This document shows positions 43,712 through 51,536 of a stretch of DNA of 64,000 nt, in pieces; position 1 is the first letter of the stretch, and each line of letters opens with the position of its first letter. A model generated the notes under the pieces. It worked only from the letters and a program-made list of their open reading frames with translations, had not been told where the DNA came from and did no database searches. The stretch spans positions 10,983-74,982 of the forward strand of contig JAVBPD010000037.1 of the NCBI GenBank assembly GCA_031549885.1, given 5' to 3'. This stretch comes from WQUF01 sp031549885 (lineage in GTDB: Bacteria; Bacillota; Clostridia; Clostridiales; Clostridiaceae). The position numbers were made by a program, and so were the translations under genes.

Positions 43712-44989
43712 TTGAAGGTTATAAAAATTACACCAGCTAAACTGAAAGGTGAAGTTGCACTGCCTTCGTCAAAAAGCTTGTGTCATAGGACTATTATTGC
43801 TTCTGCACTTTCAAAAGATATAAGCACCATATTCAATACAAATATGTCAAGCGATGTTGAAACTACTTGTCTAGCCCTTAAAACTTTAGGTGCAAAGATA
43901 GATAGTTTCGAAAATACTTTGAAGGTTAAAGGCTTTAGTATAAAAAATATGAACAATAATTGCACAATTGATTGTGGGGATAGTATAACTAGTTTAAGAC
44001 TTCTCATACCTATTGCCCTTTTAAATTGTAAAGAAATAACATTTAAAGCAAAAGATTCAATTATGAAAAGAAGCCTTGAACCATATTTTGAGATGTTTAA
44101 AAATTGTTCTATTGAATATGAGTACAGTGATGGATATGATAAGTTAAAATTAAGAGGTCAATTGAAACCTGGAGAATACAAAATAAATGGAAATGTAAGT
44201 TCACAGTTTATTTCTGGATTATTATATGCGCTTCCTCTTTTAAATGGAGATTCTGTTATAGAAATTGCTGACAAACTTGAATCAATGGGATATGTTGATT
44301 TGACTTTAGATGTTTTAAGCAGTTTTGGAATTAAAATAAAAAGAGAAGGGGAAAGAAAGTTTTTTATAAAAGGCAATCAGGAATTTAAATCTACAGAATA
44401 TATAGTAGAAGGAGATGCGTCTAATGGTGCATTTTACTTATGTGGAGGGCTACTCGGAGAAGAAGTAAAGTGTATTTTGTTAAACCCTGACAGTATGCAA
44501 CCAGATATTAAAATAATAGATATAATAAAAGAGATGGGCGGAAAAATAGAGATAAGAGACAGCATAAAAACTTTTCAATCGGATTTAAAAGGTATTACTG
44601 TTGATGTAAGTGATTATATAGATTTAGCACCAATGATAGCAGTCTTAGGAGCTTTTGCAAGTGGTACAACATTATTAAAAAATGCATCAACTCTAAGATA
44701 TAAACATTGTGATAGATTAAGGGCACTTTCTACTGAACTTTCTAAAATTGGAGCTGAGGTTTATGAAGGTGAGGATTATTTAAAAGTTGTAGGTAAACCA
44801 TATTTATATGGAGGAGAAATAGATTCTTGGGGAGATTATAGAATAGCTATGAGCTTTGCCATTGCTTCTATAAGATGCAAAAATGAACTTATTATAAACC
44901 ATGCAGAATCGGTAAATAACTCTTATCCTCATTTTTTCAAGGATTTTCAAAAACTTGGTGGTAAAATAAATGAAAAAAGCGTGGATTAA
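43712..44989 (+). CDS. aroA: EPSP synthase (3-phosphoshikimate 1-carboxyvinyltransferase)
   Basis: Start chosen at TTG 43712 (GGAGGTG at 43699-43705, 6 bases upstream), giving the family-typical beginning MKVIKITPAKLKGEV; the ATG at 43697 overlaps the ribosome-binding site. The 425-residue enzyme joins shikimate 3-phosphate and PEP in aromatic amino acid synthesis. Visible motifs are LPSSKSLCHR (PEP and shikimate-binding lysine/serine), CGDSITSLRLLIP, SSQFISGLLYALP, DASNGAFYLCGG and the LRYKHCDRLRAL segment. The usual NSGTTxR is changed to CGDSITSLR, as in the divergent class II-like clostridial enzymes. Followed by aroE. Confidence 0.93.
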   Translation: MKVIKITPAKLKGEVALPSSKSLCHRTIIASALSKDISTIFNTNMSSDVETTCLALKTLGAKIDSFENTLKVKGFSIKNMNNNCTIDCGDSITSLRLLIPIALLNCKEITFKAKDSIMKRSLEPYFEMFKNCSIEYEYSDGYDKLKLRGQLKPGEYKINGNVSSQFISGLLYALPLLNGDSVIEIADKLESMGYVDLTLDVLSSFGIKIKREGERKFFIKGNQEFKSTEYIVEGDASNGAFYLCGGLLGEEVKCILLNPDSMQPDIKIIDIIKEMGGKIEIRDSIKTFQSDLKGITVDVSDYIDLAPMIAVLGAFASGTTLLKNASTLRYKHCDRLRALSTELSKIGAEVYEGEDYLKVVGKPYLYGGEIDSWGDYRIAMSFAIASIRCKNELIINHAESVNNSYPHFFKDFQKLGGKINEKSVD

Positions 44990-45034
44990 ATTACTATATT
45001 TAGACAGAAGTGAGTTTAAACAGGAAATTTTATT

Positions 45035-45823
45035 ATGAAATTTGGACTTATTGGGAAAAACATACAACACAGTTTATCCCCTAAAATACATAAAATTATA
45101 TTAGATGAAATAAAGATAAATGGTGAATACAATCTATTTGATGTTGAAGAGAATGAATTAGAGGATATGATAAAATATTTTTTGATGTATGGATACACAG
45201 GCATTAACGTAACTATACCATATAAGATTAAAATAATGAAATACTTAAACAGCATTGATAATGATGCTAAAAATATAGGAGCATGTAACACTGTTTTTTT
45301 AAAAGGTAATGATGTAGTAGGTTATAATACAGATTTTGTTGGTTTTTATCATAGCATTAAAAAATATTTTATTCCTTATAATGATGTTAATGTATTAATA
45401 ATAGGAACTGGTGGAGTTTCAAAAGCTGTAAGTGAGTTTTTTAAAAAATTTCATGGAAATAAGGTTTTTTTTGTTTCAAGGGAAAAAACAGGGGAAAATA
45501 TATTATCATATAAGGATTTGAATAATATTCAGAATATGGATATTGTAATAAATTGTTCACCTTGTGGAAGTTTTCCTAATATAAATGAAACGCCAATCAT
45601 GAAAAATGTAATAAGAAAATTTAAATATGCTATTGATTTAATCTATAACCCAAAAGAGACTCGTTTTTTAAAGATTGCTAAAGAATGTGGGCTTATTTAT
45701 TTAAACGGCTTTCATATGCTCATATTACAGGCCGTAAATGCTGAGGAAATATGGAACAATATTAGCATTGAAGATGATGCAATAAATAAAATAATAAATC
45801 GCTGTTATAATGAGATTTTGTAA
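45035..45823 (+). CDS. aroE: Shikimate dehydrogenase
   Basis: A 262-residue enzyme reducing 3-dehydroshikimate to shikimate with NADPH. The N-terminal substrate domain has IQHSLSPKIHK and NVTIPYKIKIM with the catalytic lysine, and GACNTVFLKG; the nucleotide-binding domain has the glycine-rich loop IIGTGGVSKAV. It lies 45 bases after aroA, so the two shikimate genes form an operon, ended by the terminator at 45836. The remaining aro genes are not in the window. Confidence 0.92.
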   Translation: MKFGLIGKNIQHSLSPKIHKIILDEIKINGEYNLFDVEENELEDMIKYFLMYGYTGINVTIPYKIKIMKYLNSIDNDAKNIGACNTVFLKGNDVVGYNTDFVGFYHSIKKYFIPYNDVNVLIIGTGGVSKAVSEFFKKFHGNKVFFVSREKTGENILSYKDLNNIQNMDIVINCSPCGSFPNINETPIMKNVIRKFKYAIDLIYNPKETRFLKIAKECGLIYLNGFHMLILQAVNAEEIWNNISIEDDAINKIINRCYNEIL

Positions 45824-45835
45824 TAAGTTTAATTG

Positions 45836-45862
45836 AAAGTTCTGTATAAGAACTTTTTTGTT
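45836..45862 (+). terminator. Terminator of the aroA-aroE operon
   Basis: AAAGTTCT-gtata-AGAACTTT followed by TTTG; 8-bp stem. Confidence 0.8.
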
Positions 45863-46040
45863 ATTTATAAATTAAAACCTTTCACTTAAGTCTTTTTTAA
45901 AATTTCTAATCCATCATTATTGCATGATTTTCTTATAACCTTTAAAAGTTTATTTCTTGTTTAATGTGAATTTAGCATTATAATTATACTATAAATTAAA
46001 TATAAATATTAAAGCTTGAATTAGGGGGGGAATGGTATAA

Positions 46041-47141
46041 GTGATTTTAAATTTAAATGATTTTATGAATAAAGAAATTAAAAATATTTCAGAAGCTGCT
46101 AAAAGATTTTATTTAAATAGTCCCAGGGGATGTGCAGCTATGTTAAATATAGCATCATCGCTTATGAAAGGTGTAAATATAAGAAAAAAATATGAAAGGA
46201 AAGGAATTAATATTCCGCCATTCATAATTGCGAGTATATCATCAAATTGTAATTTAAAATGTGCTGGTTGCTATGCACAAGCAAGTGGAAATTGTACAAG
46301 CAATGAGGGCAAAGTAAAGATGAACCTAGAGGATTGGCAAAAAATATTTCAAGAAGCATCAAATATAGGAGTATCATTTATTTTTTTAGCAGGTGGAGAA
46401 CCGCTTCTTTGTCCTGATATAATAAAATTAGCATCTGAATTTAAAAATATAATCTTCCCAATATTTACTAATGGAACCATTATAAATGAAAGTTATTTAA
46501 ACATTTTTGATAAATGCCGCAATTTAATTCCAGTTTTAAGTATAGAAGGAGATGATATAAAGACAGACAGCCGTCGAGGAAAAGGTGTATCTGAAAAAGT
46601 TTGGTATGCTGCTAGCATGCTAAAAGAAAAAGATATTCTTTATGGCGTTTCTATTACAGTAACTAATGAAAATAAGGAATGTGTTACAGAGGGAAGCTTT
46701 GTGAATATGCTAAAAAATAGAGGCTGTGGTTTAATATTTTATGTGGAGTATGTGCCTGTTGAAGAAAATACAGAGCATTTAATTTTAAATGATGATGATT
46801 TAAAAAAGTTGCAATTAAGAATAGATGAATTAAGACATGATAAACAAAATAAAGGTATGATTATATTATCTTTTCCTGGAGATGAAGAAGCTATGGGTGG
46901 TTGTTTAGCTGCTGGAAGAGGTTTTTTTCATATAAATTCGCAAGGAGGAGCAGAACCTTGCCCATTTTCTCCTTATTCAGAAATAAATATTAAAGACAAA
47001 TCTATTTTAGAGGTTTTAAATTCACCTTTTTTTGAGAAGATTAGGAAGATAAGTGCATCTGAAGTTTTAAACCACAAAGGAGGGTGCACTTTATTTCAAA
47101 ATAAAGAAAAAGTTATAAAAGCTGTAGAGGAGGGTATGTAA
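46041..47141 (+). CDS. Radical SAM protein with SPASM-like C-terminal segment
   Basis: A 366-residue enzyme from GTG 46041 behind an AGGGGGGG ribosome-binding stretch. The Fe4S4-binding CxxxCxxC motif is Cys70-Cys74-Cys77 (CNLKCAGC), followed by the SAM-binding GGEP at about 120-123. The C-terminal part has GGCLAAGRGFFHINSQGGAEPCPF, resembling a half SPASM site, and a last Cys in HKGGCTLF. Related proteins modify peptides, amino acids or cofactors; no precursor peptide gene is visible nearby. The stop overlaps the following start by one base, so it is coupled to the PLP enzyme. Confidence 0.85.
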   Translation: MILNLNDFMNKEIKNISEAAKRFYLNSPRGCAAMLNIASSLMKGVNIRKKYERKGINIPPFIIASISSNCNLKCAGCYAQASGNCTSNEGKVKMNLEDWQKIFQEASNIGVSFIFLAGGEPLLCPDIIKLASEFKNIIFPIFTNGTIINESYLNIFDKCRNLIPVLSIEGDDIKTDSRRGKGVSEKVWYAASMLKEKDILYGVSITVTNENKECVTEGSFVNMLKNRGCGLIFYVEYVPVEENTEHLILNDDDLKKLQLRIDELRHDKQNKGMIILSFPGDEEAMGGCLAAGRGFFHINSQGGAEPCPFSPYSEINIKDKSILEVLNSPFFEKIRKISASEVLNHKGGCTLFQNKEKVIKAVEEGM

Positions 47142-48121
47142 TGGTAATACCTGAAAAAATTAAACTTGCTAATATTCCTACACCTATATTTCCTTTATCA
47201 TATATGAAAGATAAATTAAAAGGTGTAGAAGTCTTTATAAAAAGAGATGATTTTACTGGCATTGAGGTGTCAGGAAATAAAATAAGAAAGCTTGAGTTTT
47301 CCTTAAAAGAAGCATTAAATCAAGGAGCTACTGCTTTAATTACATGTGGAGGTGTTCAATCAAATCATTGCCGTGCCACTTGTTCTATAGCCGCAGCTTT
47401 TGGTCTTAAATGCCATCTTTTATTAAGAGGAAATGATAGTTTAATAGATGGGAATTTTTTTTTAGATAAACTATTTGGAGCAAAGTTTAAGTTTATTGAT
47501 GAATATGATTATGCAAATCATCGAACACAGATAATGGAATCAATGAAAAAAGAATATGATTTAAATGGTGAAAAAGCTTATGTAATACCAGAAGGCGCAT
47601 CAAATGGCATTGGCATGTTTGGATATTATAATGCTTTTTTAGAAATATTAGAACAAGAAAAAAGCTTAGGAATAAATTTTGATACTATTTGCATAGCAGA
47701 AGGGTCTGGAGGAACATATGCTGGGCTATATTTTGCAAATGAAATTTTAAATAAAGGTAAGAAAATAGTAGCTTTTAATATTTATGATAAAAATGCAAAT
47801 GTAAAAGATGAAATTAAAAATATAATAAATGAAGGATTAAAAATTTCATCGTCAAATTATAATATGAATTACGACAACATATTGATAAATAGTGATTATG
47901 TAGGCGAAGGTTATGGCAAATGTTCTCCTAATAATATAGATTTTATTAAAGATTTTGCGAAAAAAACTGGTATTATACTTGACCCTGTTTATGTGGGAAA
48001 AGCCATGTATGGATTATTTTGTGAAATTGAAAAAGGAAATCCTATTTTTTCTGGAAACATTTTAATAATCCATACTGGAGGCTTGTTTGGATTATTTCCT
48101 CAAAAAGAATTATTTTTTTAA
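47141..48121 (+). CDS. D-cysteine desulfhydrase / ACC deaminase family PLP enzyme
   Basis: A 326-residue fold-type II PLP enzyme. The Schiff-base lysine is Lys47 in GIEVSGNKIRKLEF, and TCGGVQSNHCRATCSIAA forms the substrate loop. Family members break down D-cysteine to pyruvate, ammonia and sulfide, or deaminate 1-aminocyclopropane-1-carboxylate; clostridial members also act on other D-amino acids. Translationally coupled to the radical SAM gene, so the radical enzyme may generate or modify its substrate. A terminator follows at 48138. Confidence 0.88.
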   Translation: MVIPEKIKLANIPTPIFPLSYMKDKLKGVEVFIKRDDFTGIEVSGNKIRKLEFSLKEALNQGATALITCGGVQSNHCRATCSIAAAFGLKCHLLLRGNDSLIDGNFFLDKLFGAKFKFIDEYDYANHRTQIMESMKKEYDLNGEKAYVIPEGASNGIGMFGYYNAFLEILEQEKSLGINFDTICIAEGSGGTYAGLYFANEILNKGKKIVAFNIYDKNANVKDEIKNIINEGLKISSSNYNMNYDNILINSDYVGEGYGKCSPNNIDFIKDFAKKTGIILDPVYVGKAMYGLFCEIEKGNPIFSGNILIIHTGGLFGLFPQKELFF

Positions 48122-48137
48122 AAATTGATATTCAATA

Positions 48138-48163
48138 AAACCTATCGCTCTGATAGGTTTTTG
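48138..48163 (+). terminator. Terminator after the desulfhydrase-type gene
   Basis: AAACCTATC-gctct-GATAGGTTT, 9-bp stem, followed by TTG and further T. Confidence 0.8.
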
Positions 48164-48187
48164 TTTATTAATGTTCTATAATTTTTA

Positions 48188-48241
48188 TTGACAATTTAAG
48201 TTTATTATAATAAACTTAATATAGATTTACTATAATAAACC
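48188..48241 (+). promoter_or_regulatory. Promoter P1 with double BlaI-type operator
   Basis: TTGACA (48188-48193) is the -35 box; 17 bases later TAAACT is a weak -10. The palindrome GTTTATTATAATAAAC at 48200-48215 (O1) covers the spacer and -10. A related, inverted copy (O2) lies at 48225-48240, with centres 25 bp apart. The same arrangement recurs at 50406-50459. Confidence 0.75.
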
Positions 48242-48258
48242 AAAGGGAAGTGTAATAA

Positions 48259-48618
48259 ATGGAGCAACATAAATTATTTGATGGTGAATATAAGTTTATG
48301 GAAATAATTTGGGAAAATGAGCCTATTAATTCTACTAATCTTGTAAAATTGTGCTTAGCAAAGCTTGGGTGGAAAAAGTCCACAACATATACTACCCTTC
48401 GAAAGCTTTGTGAAAAAGGAATATTAGAAAATAAAAATGCAAATGTTATATCTCTTGTGAAAAAAGATATGGTACAAAAATATGAAAGTGAAGCTATTAT
48501 AAAAAAGACATTTGGTGGGTCACTGCCTAAATTTATATCAGCTTTTTTAGGAGACAACAAATTATCCAAAACAGAAGCCGATGAAATAAAAAAAATAATT
48601 GAGGAGGCAATAAAATAA
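48259..48618 (+). CDS. BlaI/MecI-family transcriptional repressor
   Basis: A 119-residue dimeric winged-helix repressor. The segment YKFMEIIWENEPINSTNLVKLC followed by GWKKSTTYTTLRKLCEKGIL is the typical BlaI DNA-binding domain with recognition helix TTYTTLRKL; the C-terminal helices (85-119) form the dimer. In the known systems the sensor protease inactivates the repressor by cleavage. It is coupled to the M56 gene (stop and start share a base). The double palindromes in P1 and P2 are its likely operators. Confidence 0.92.
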   Translation: MEQHKLFDGEYKFMEIIWENEPINSTNLVKLCLAKLGWKKSTTYTTLRKLCEKGILENKNANVISLVKKDMVQKYESEAIIKKTFGGSLPKFISAFLGDNKLSKTEADEIKKIIEEAIK

Positions 48619-50339
48619 TGATCTTAAGCTTATTTGAAAAAGTTGTAAAAATGAGCTTAGATACATCGTATATAGTAATTGGAATTTTGCTCATTAGAAC
48701 TTTATTAAAAAAAGCACCAAGAGTCTTCTCATATGTACTGTGGCTTGTTGTATTTATAAGGCTTATTTGCCCATTCTCATTTGAATCAGTATTTAGTTTT
48801 TATAATTATATACCTGCTGATGAAATTAATGAAAAAATAATTAGTACAAGCTCTATAAAAAATGTGAATCATAATACTCCAATTATTGCGAATAATTCCA
48901 TTATTTCAATTAGAAATTCTGAAGAAATAAATGTTTCTAATAAATCTATAGGTATTGAGGATATTTTAAGTTATGGTTGGATTTTAGGAAGTTTAATTTT
49001 GCTTTTTTACAATATATTAGCTTATTTAAAGGTTAAAAATAAAATAAGAAATTCAACTATTGTTGTTAAAAATATATATGAAACAGATCAAATTGAATCA
49101 GCATTTGTATTTGGAATAATTAACCCTAAAATATATATTCCAATTGGAATTAATGAAGAAGAGAAAAATTATATTTTAGCCCATGAAAAAGTTCACATTA
49201 AAAGAAAGGATTATTTGATAAAATATTTAGCTTTCTTTGTTTTAGTAATACATTGGTTTAACCCGTTTGTATGGCTTTCCTTTATGCTCATGACAAAGGA
49301 TATGGAAATGTCCTGTGATGAAGCAGCTTTAAAAAATTTAGGTGAAAATTGTATAAAAAATTACTCTTTAACATTATTGAAATTTGCAACGAGAAATACT
49401 TTAAGCCAAAGTCTTTTGTCTTTTGGAGAAAATAGTACAAAAGTGAGAATTAAAAATGTATTAAAATATAAAAAACCTGCAATTGGAATAATTGTTCTTT
49501 GCTCAATTTTATGTTTAACAGTTGTAGTTGCAAGTACGACTAATGCTGTTTCTAAAAGTATAGATAATACAAGTAATTTAACTAATACAAGTATAAATTT
49601 AACAAATTCGCCTAAAGATAGCATGGAATCTATAAATAATGATTTTAATCTAAGTATTATTAATTATTTAGCGTCAAGGTTAACATGGCTATATTATAAT
49701 GATGATGATTACTGGTATATGAACTTTAATCTTGATGGAACTTTCGAGATAGGTGAAAGTACAGCTGCCTATTATGAAACTGGAAATTATACAGTTAACA
49801 ATTATGATATAACTGTAAATATCACAAGAAGGCATTCTAATTATATTAATAATTCAGAATCAGTAAATGAAACTTATAAGCTATATCTTAATTACAAGGA
49901 AGAAAGTATATCAATATATGATAAGCCTTATGTTTTTCTGCCACGATCATCTATTGATAAGATTCATCCTACAGCTTTTGATAATGGTACTGATAATTTG
50001 ACTATTGGTTATTTGTTATTTCCATCATGGAGATGTGTTGATTATAATGATCACTCTAAATCTTTAGAAAAAACTTTAATATTTTATGGGGATGGTACCT
50101 GTGATATATATGATCCTATAGGTAATACTTTTTATAAGGGAAATTATATTATTGATGGAAATAATGTATCAATAAAGATAACCAGCAGCATTGATGATGG
50201 AAGTAATTACCAAACTAAAACCCTTGAAAATAAAAGTTATGAATTAGCTTTTAATAACCAAGATGAAAGTTTATATGTTAAATACATGATAGAAAATGGA
50301 GTAAGAGTAAATAATCCCTTTGCTTTTATAGCTAACTAA
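48618..50339 (+). CDS. M56-family (BlaR1/MecR1-like) membrane metalloprotease with novel double-repeat ectodomain
   Basis: A 573-residue sensor-protease. The N-terminal M56 part has several membrane helices and the zinc motif His189-Glu-Lys-Val-His193 in AHEKVHIKRKDYL, with EMSCDEAALKNLG downstream. A last membrane helix at about 288-308 leads to an extracellular region of about 265 residues. In place of the BlaR1 penicillin-binding domain there are two tandem beta-rich repeats: about 355-440 (NLDGTFEIGES, TGNYTVNN) and about 468-560 (YGDGTCDIYDP, KGNYIIDG), resembling lipocalin-like domains. No SxxK-SxN-KTG set is present. It is expected to cleave the BlaI-type repressor on sensing a signal other than beta-lactam. 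Confidence 0.86.
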   Translation: MILSLFEKVVKMSLDTSYIVIGILLIRTLLKKAPRVFSYVLWLVVFIRLICPFSFESVFSFYNYIPADEINEKIISTSSIKNVNHNTPIIANNSIISIRNSEEINVSNKSIGIEDILSYGWILGSLILLFYNILAYLKVKNKIRNSTIVVKNIYETDQIESAFVFGIINPKIYIPIGINEEEKNYILAHEKVHIKRKDYLIKYLAFFVLVIHWFNPFVWLSFMLMTKDMEMSCDEAALKNLGENCIKNYSLTLLKFATRNTLSQSLLSFGENSTKVRIKNVLKYKKPAIGIIVLCSILCLTVVVASTTNAVSKSIDNTSNLTNTSINLTNSPKDSMESINNDFNLSIINYLASRLTWLYYNDDDYWYMNFNLDGTFEIGESTAAYYETGNYTVNNYDITVNITRRHSNYINNSESVNETYKLYLNYKEESISIYDKPYVFLPRSSIDKIHPTAFDNGTDNLTIGYLLFPSWRCVDYNDHSKSLEKTLIFYGDGTCDIYDPIGNTFYKGNYIIDGNNVSIKITSSIDDGSNYQTKTLENKSYELAFNNQDESLYVKYMIENGVRVNNPFAFIAN

Positions 50340-50340
50340 T

Positions 50341-50394
50341 ATTTCTACTTAAGTAATATTTAATCAATTTATTGTTTAAGTAGAAATTTTTTTT
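50341..50394 (+). terminator. Terminator of the BlaI/M56 operon
   Basis: A 12-bp stem (ATTTCTACTTAA, 50341-50352, with 50376-50387) and a T-run after it. The loop is 23 bases. Confidence 0.75.
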
Positions 50395-50405
50395 GGAGAA
50401 TATTA

Positions 50406-50459
50406 TTGACAAATTTGGTTTATTGTAATAAACTAAATATAGATCTATTACAATAAACC
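50406..50459 (+). promoter_or_regulatory. Promoter P2 with double BlaI-type operator
   Basis: TTGACA (50406-50411), 17-base spacer, TAAACT. O1 is GTTTATTGTAATAAAC at 50418-50433; O2 is an inverted related copy at 50443-50458. The 25-bp centre spacing and the position relative to -35 equal those of P1. Confidence 0.78.
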
Positions 50460-50476
50460 AAACGGAGGGGTTAAAA

Positions 50477-51307
50477 ATGAAAAAACTTATTTCTCTAATG
50501 ACGGGGGTAGCACTTATAGGAGGCATAATTACAGGAGGCTTAGCAAAACCTGTACAAGCTGTGAATAAATATTTTAATAATCTCACTGCTGTTAATGATA
50601 CTAAAAAGAATATGACATTTAAAATTTCAGATAATATGAAATTAGTATCAGATAATACGAATTTTATTAAAGTTTATAGAATTACTGGAGCTACTGAAAA
50701 TGATAATATAATAATATCTTTTACAAATTACACATTATTTTCACAAGATGATCTTATTAGTCGTCCATACTTAGCAACATTTATTCCAGGGGATTCACTG
50801 GATAAATGGGTAACAAGTTTAATCAATGGAGTTAACAATTATTCTGCTATTAAAAAAACATCAAAAATAATTGAAAAACAAAGCAATTTGTATGTGGTTG
50901 ATACATGGTTTAAAGGAAGTGAGTCCTATGAATTTTATAAAATTTCAAATGGGGTTCCTCTAAGCATGGAAGTGAGTACAAGTGGTTCTTATGAAAAAGA
51001 TTTTACTAATATTAAAAATGAGGCAAGATCATTATTTGGAAGCTTTAATTCAATAAAATCATACTCCCAAAATCCAAATATATATTTTTACGTTATTGTG
51101 CTTGGGACTTATAAGAATAAGGCAAGTGCAGATAAGGCAGTAATTGCAGCAAAAGCAAAAGGTATATCCACATATATTAGTGGAGAAAATGGTAACTATA
51201 AAGTAAATGCTGCATCTTTTAGGATTAAAGCTAATGCTGAAAGAGAGCAAAGTAGACTTAAGACACTTGGACTTAATTCAAGCTTGGAATATAGACTTAG
51301 TAAGTAA
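50477..51307 (+). CDS. Secreted SPOR-domain protein under the BlaI-type operator
   Basis: A 276-residue exported protein with GGAGGGG upstream. The signal peptide (residues 1-28, ending at VQA) is followed by a unique domain (30-190) that I do not recognise, and a C-terminal SPOR domain (about 203-276: FYVIVLGTYKNKASADKAVI, then NGNYKVNAASFRIKANAEREQ). SPOR domains bind peptidoglycan lacking stem peptides. Its promoter repeats the double operator of the BlaI/M56 operon, so it is very probably the regulon's effector, acting at the cell wall. Confidence 0.86.
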   Translation: MKKLISLMTGVALIGGIITGGLAKPVQAVNKYFNNLTAVNDTKKNMTFKISDNMKLVSDNTNFIKVYRITGATENDNIIISFTNYTLFSQDDLISRPYLATFIPGDSLDKWVTSLINGVNNYSAIKKTSKIIEKQSNLYVVDTWFKGSESYEFYKISNGVPLSMEVSTSGSYEKDFTNIKNEARSLFGSFNSIKSYSQNPNIYFYVIVLGTYKNKASADKAVIAAKAKGISTYISGENGNYKVNAASFRIKANAEREQSRLKTLGLNSSLEYRLSK

Positions 51308-51390
51308 ATTTATTATATTTTTATCTAAAATGTTCATATAGAAAAATTTAATTTTATCTTTAATTGAGTTTATAAGGGGGTTAAAATAAA

Positions 51391-51451
51391 AATAAATAAT
51401 GGGCTTGCCTGAATTAATTAAAAGTTAATTTAGGCAAGCTCATTATTTATT
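51391..51451 (+). terminator. Long-stem terminator after the SPOR-domain gene
   Basis: A 27-bp stem (51391-51417 with 51425-51451) with two G-U pairs and a 7-base loop, followed by TTATC. It is by far the longest hairpin here and would stop transcripts from both directions. Confidence 0.75.
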
Positions 51452-51536
51452 TTATCTATATCTTTTAATTTATTTTTAATATATGATAAAGAATATAGTA
51501 GTGGTTTAAAGTATTTTCATATTAAGGGGCAAATTC

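Noticed and set aside
48618..50339. True BlaR1 beta-lactam sensor
   Set aside because: The ectodomain lacks the SxxK, SxN and KTG motifs of a penicillin-binding sensor and instead has two beta-rich repeats.
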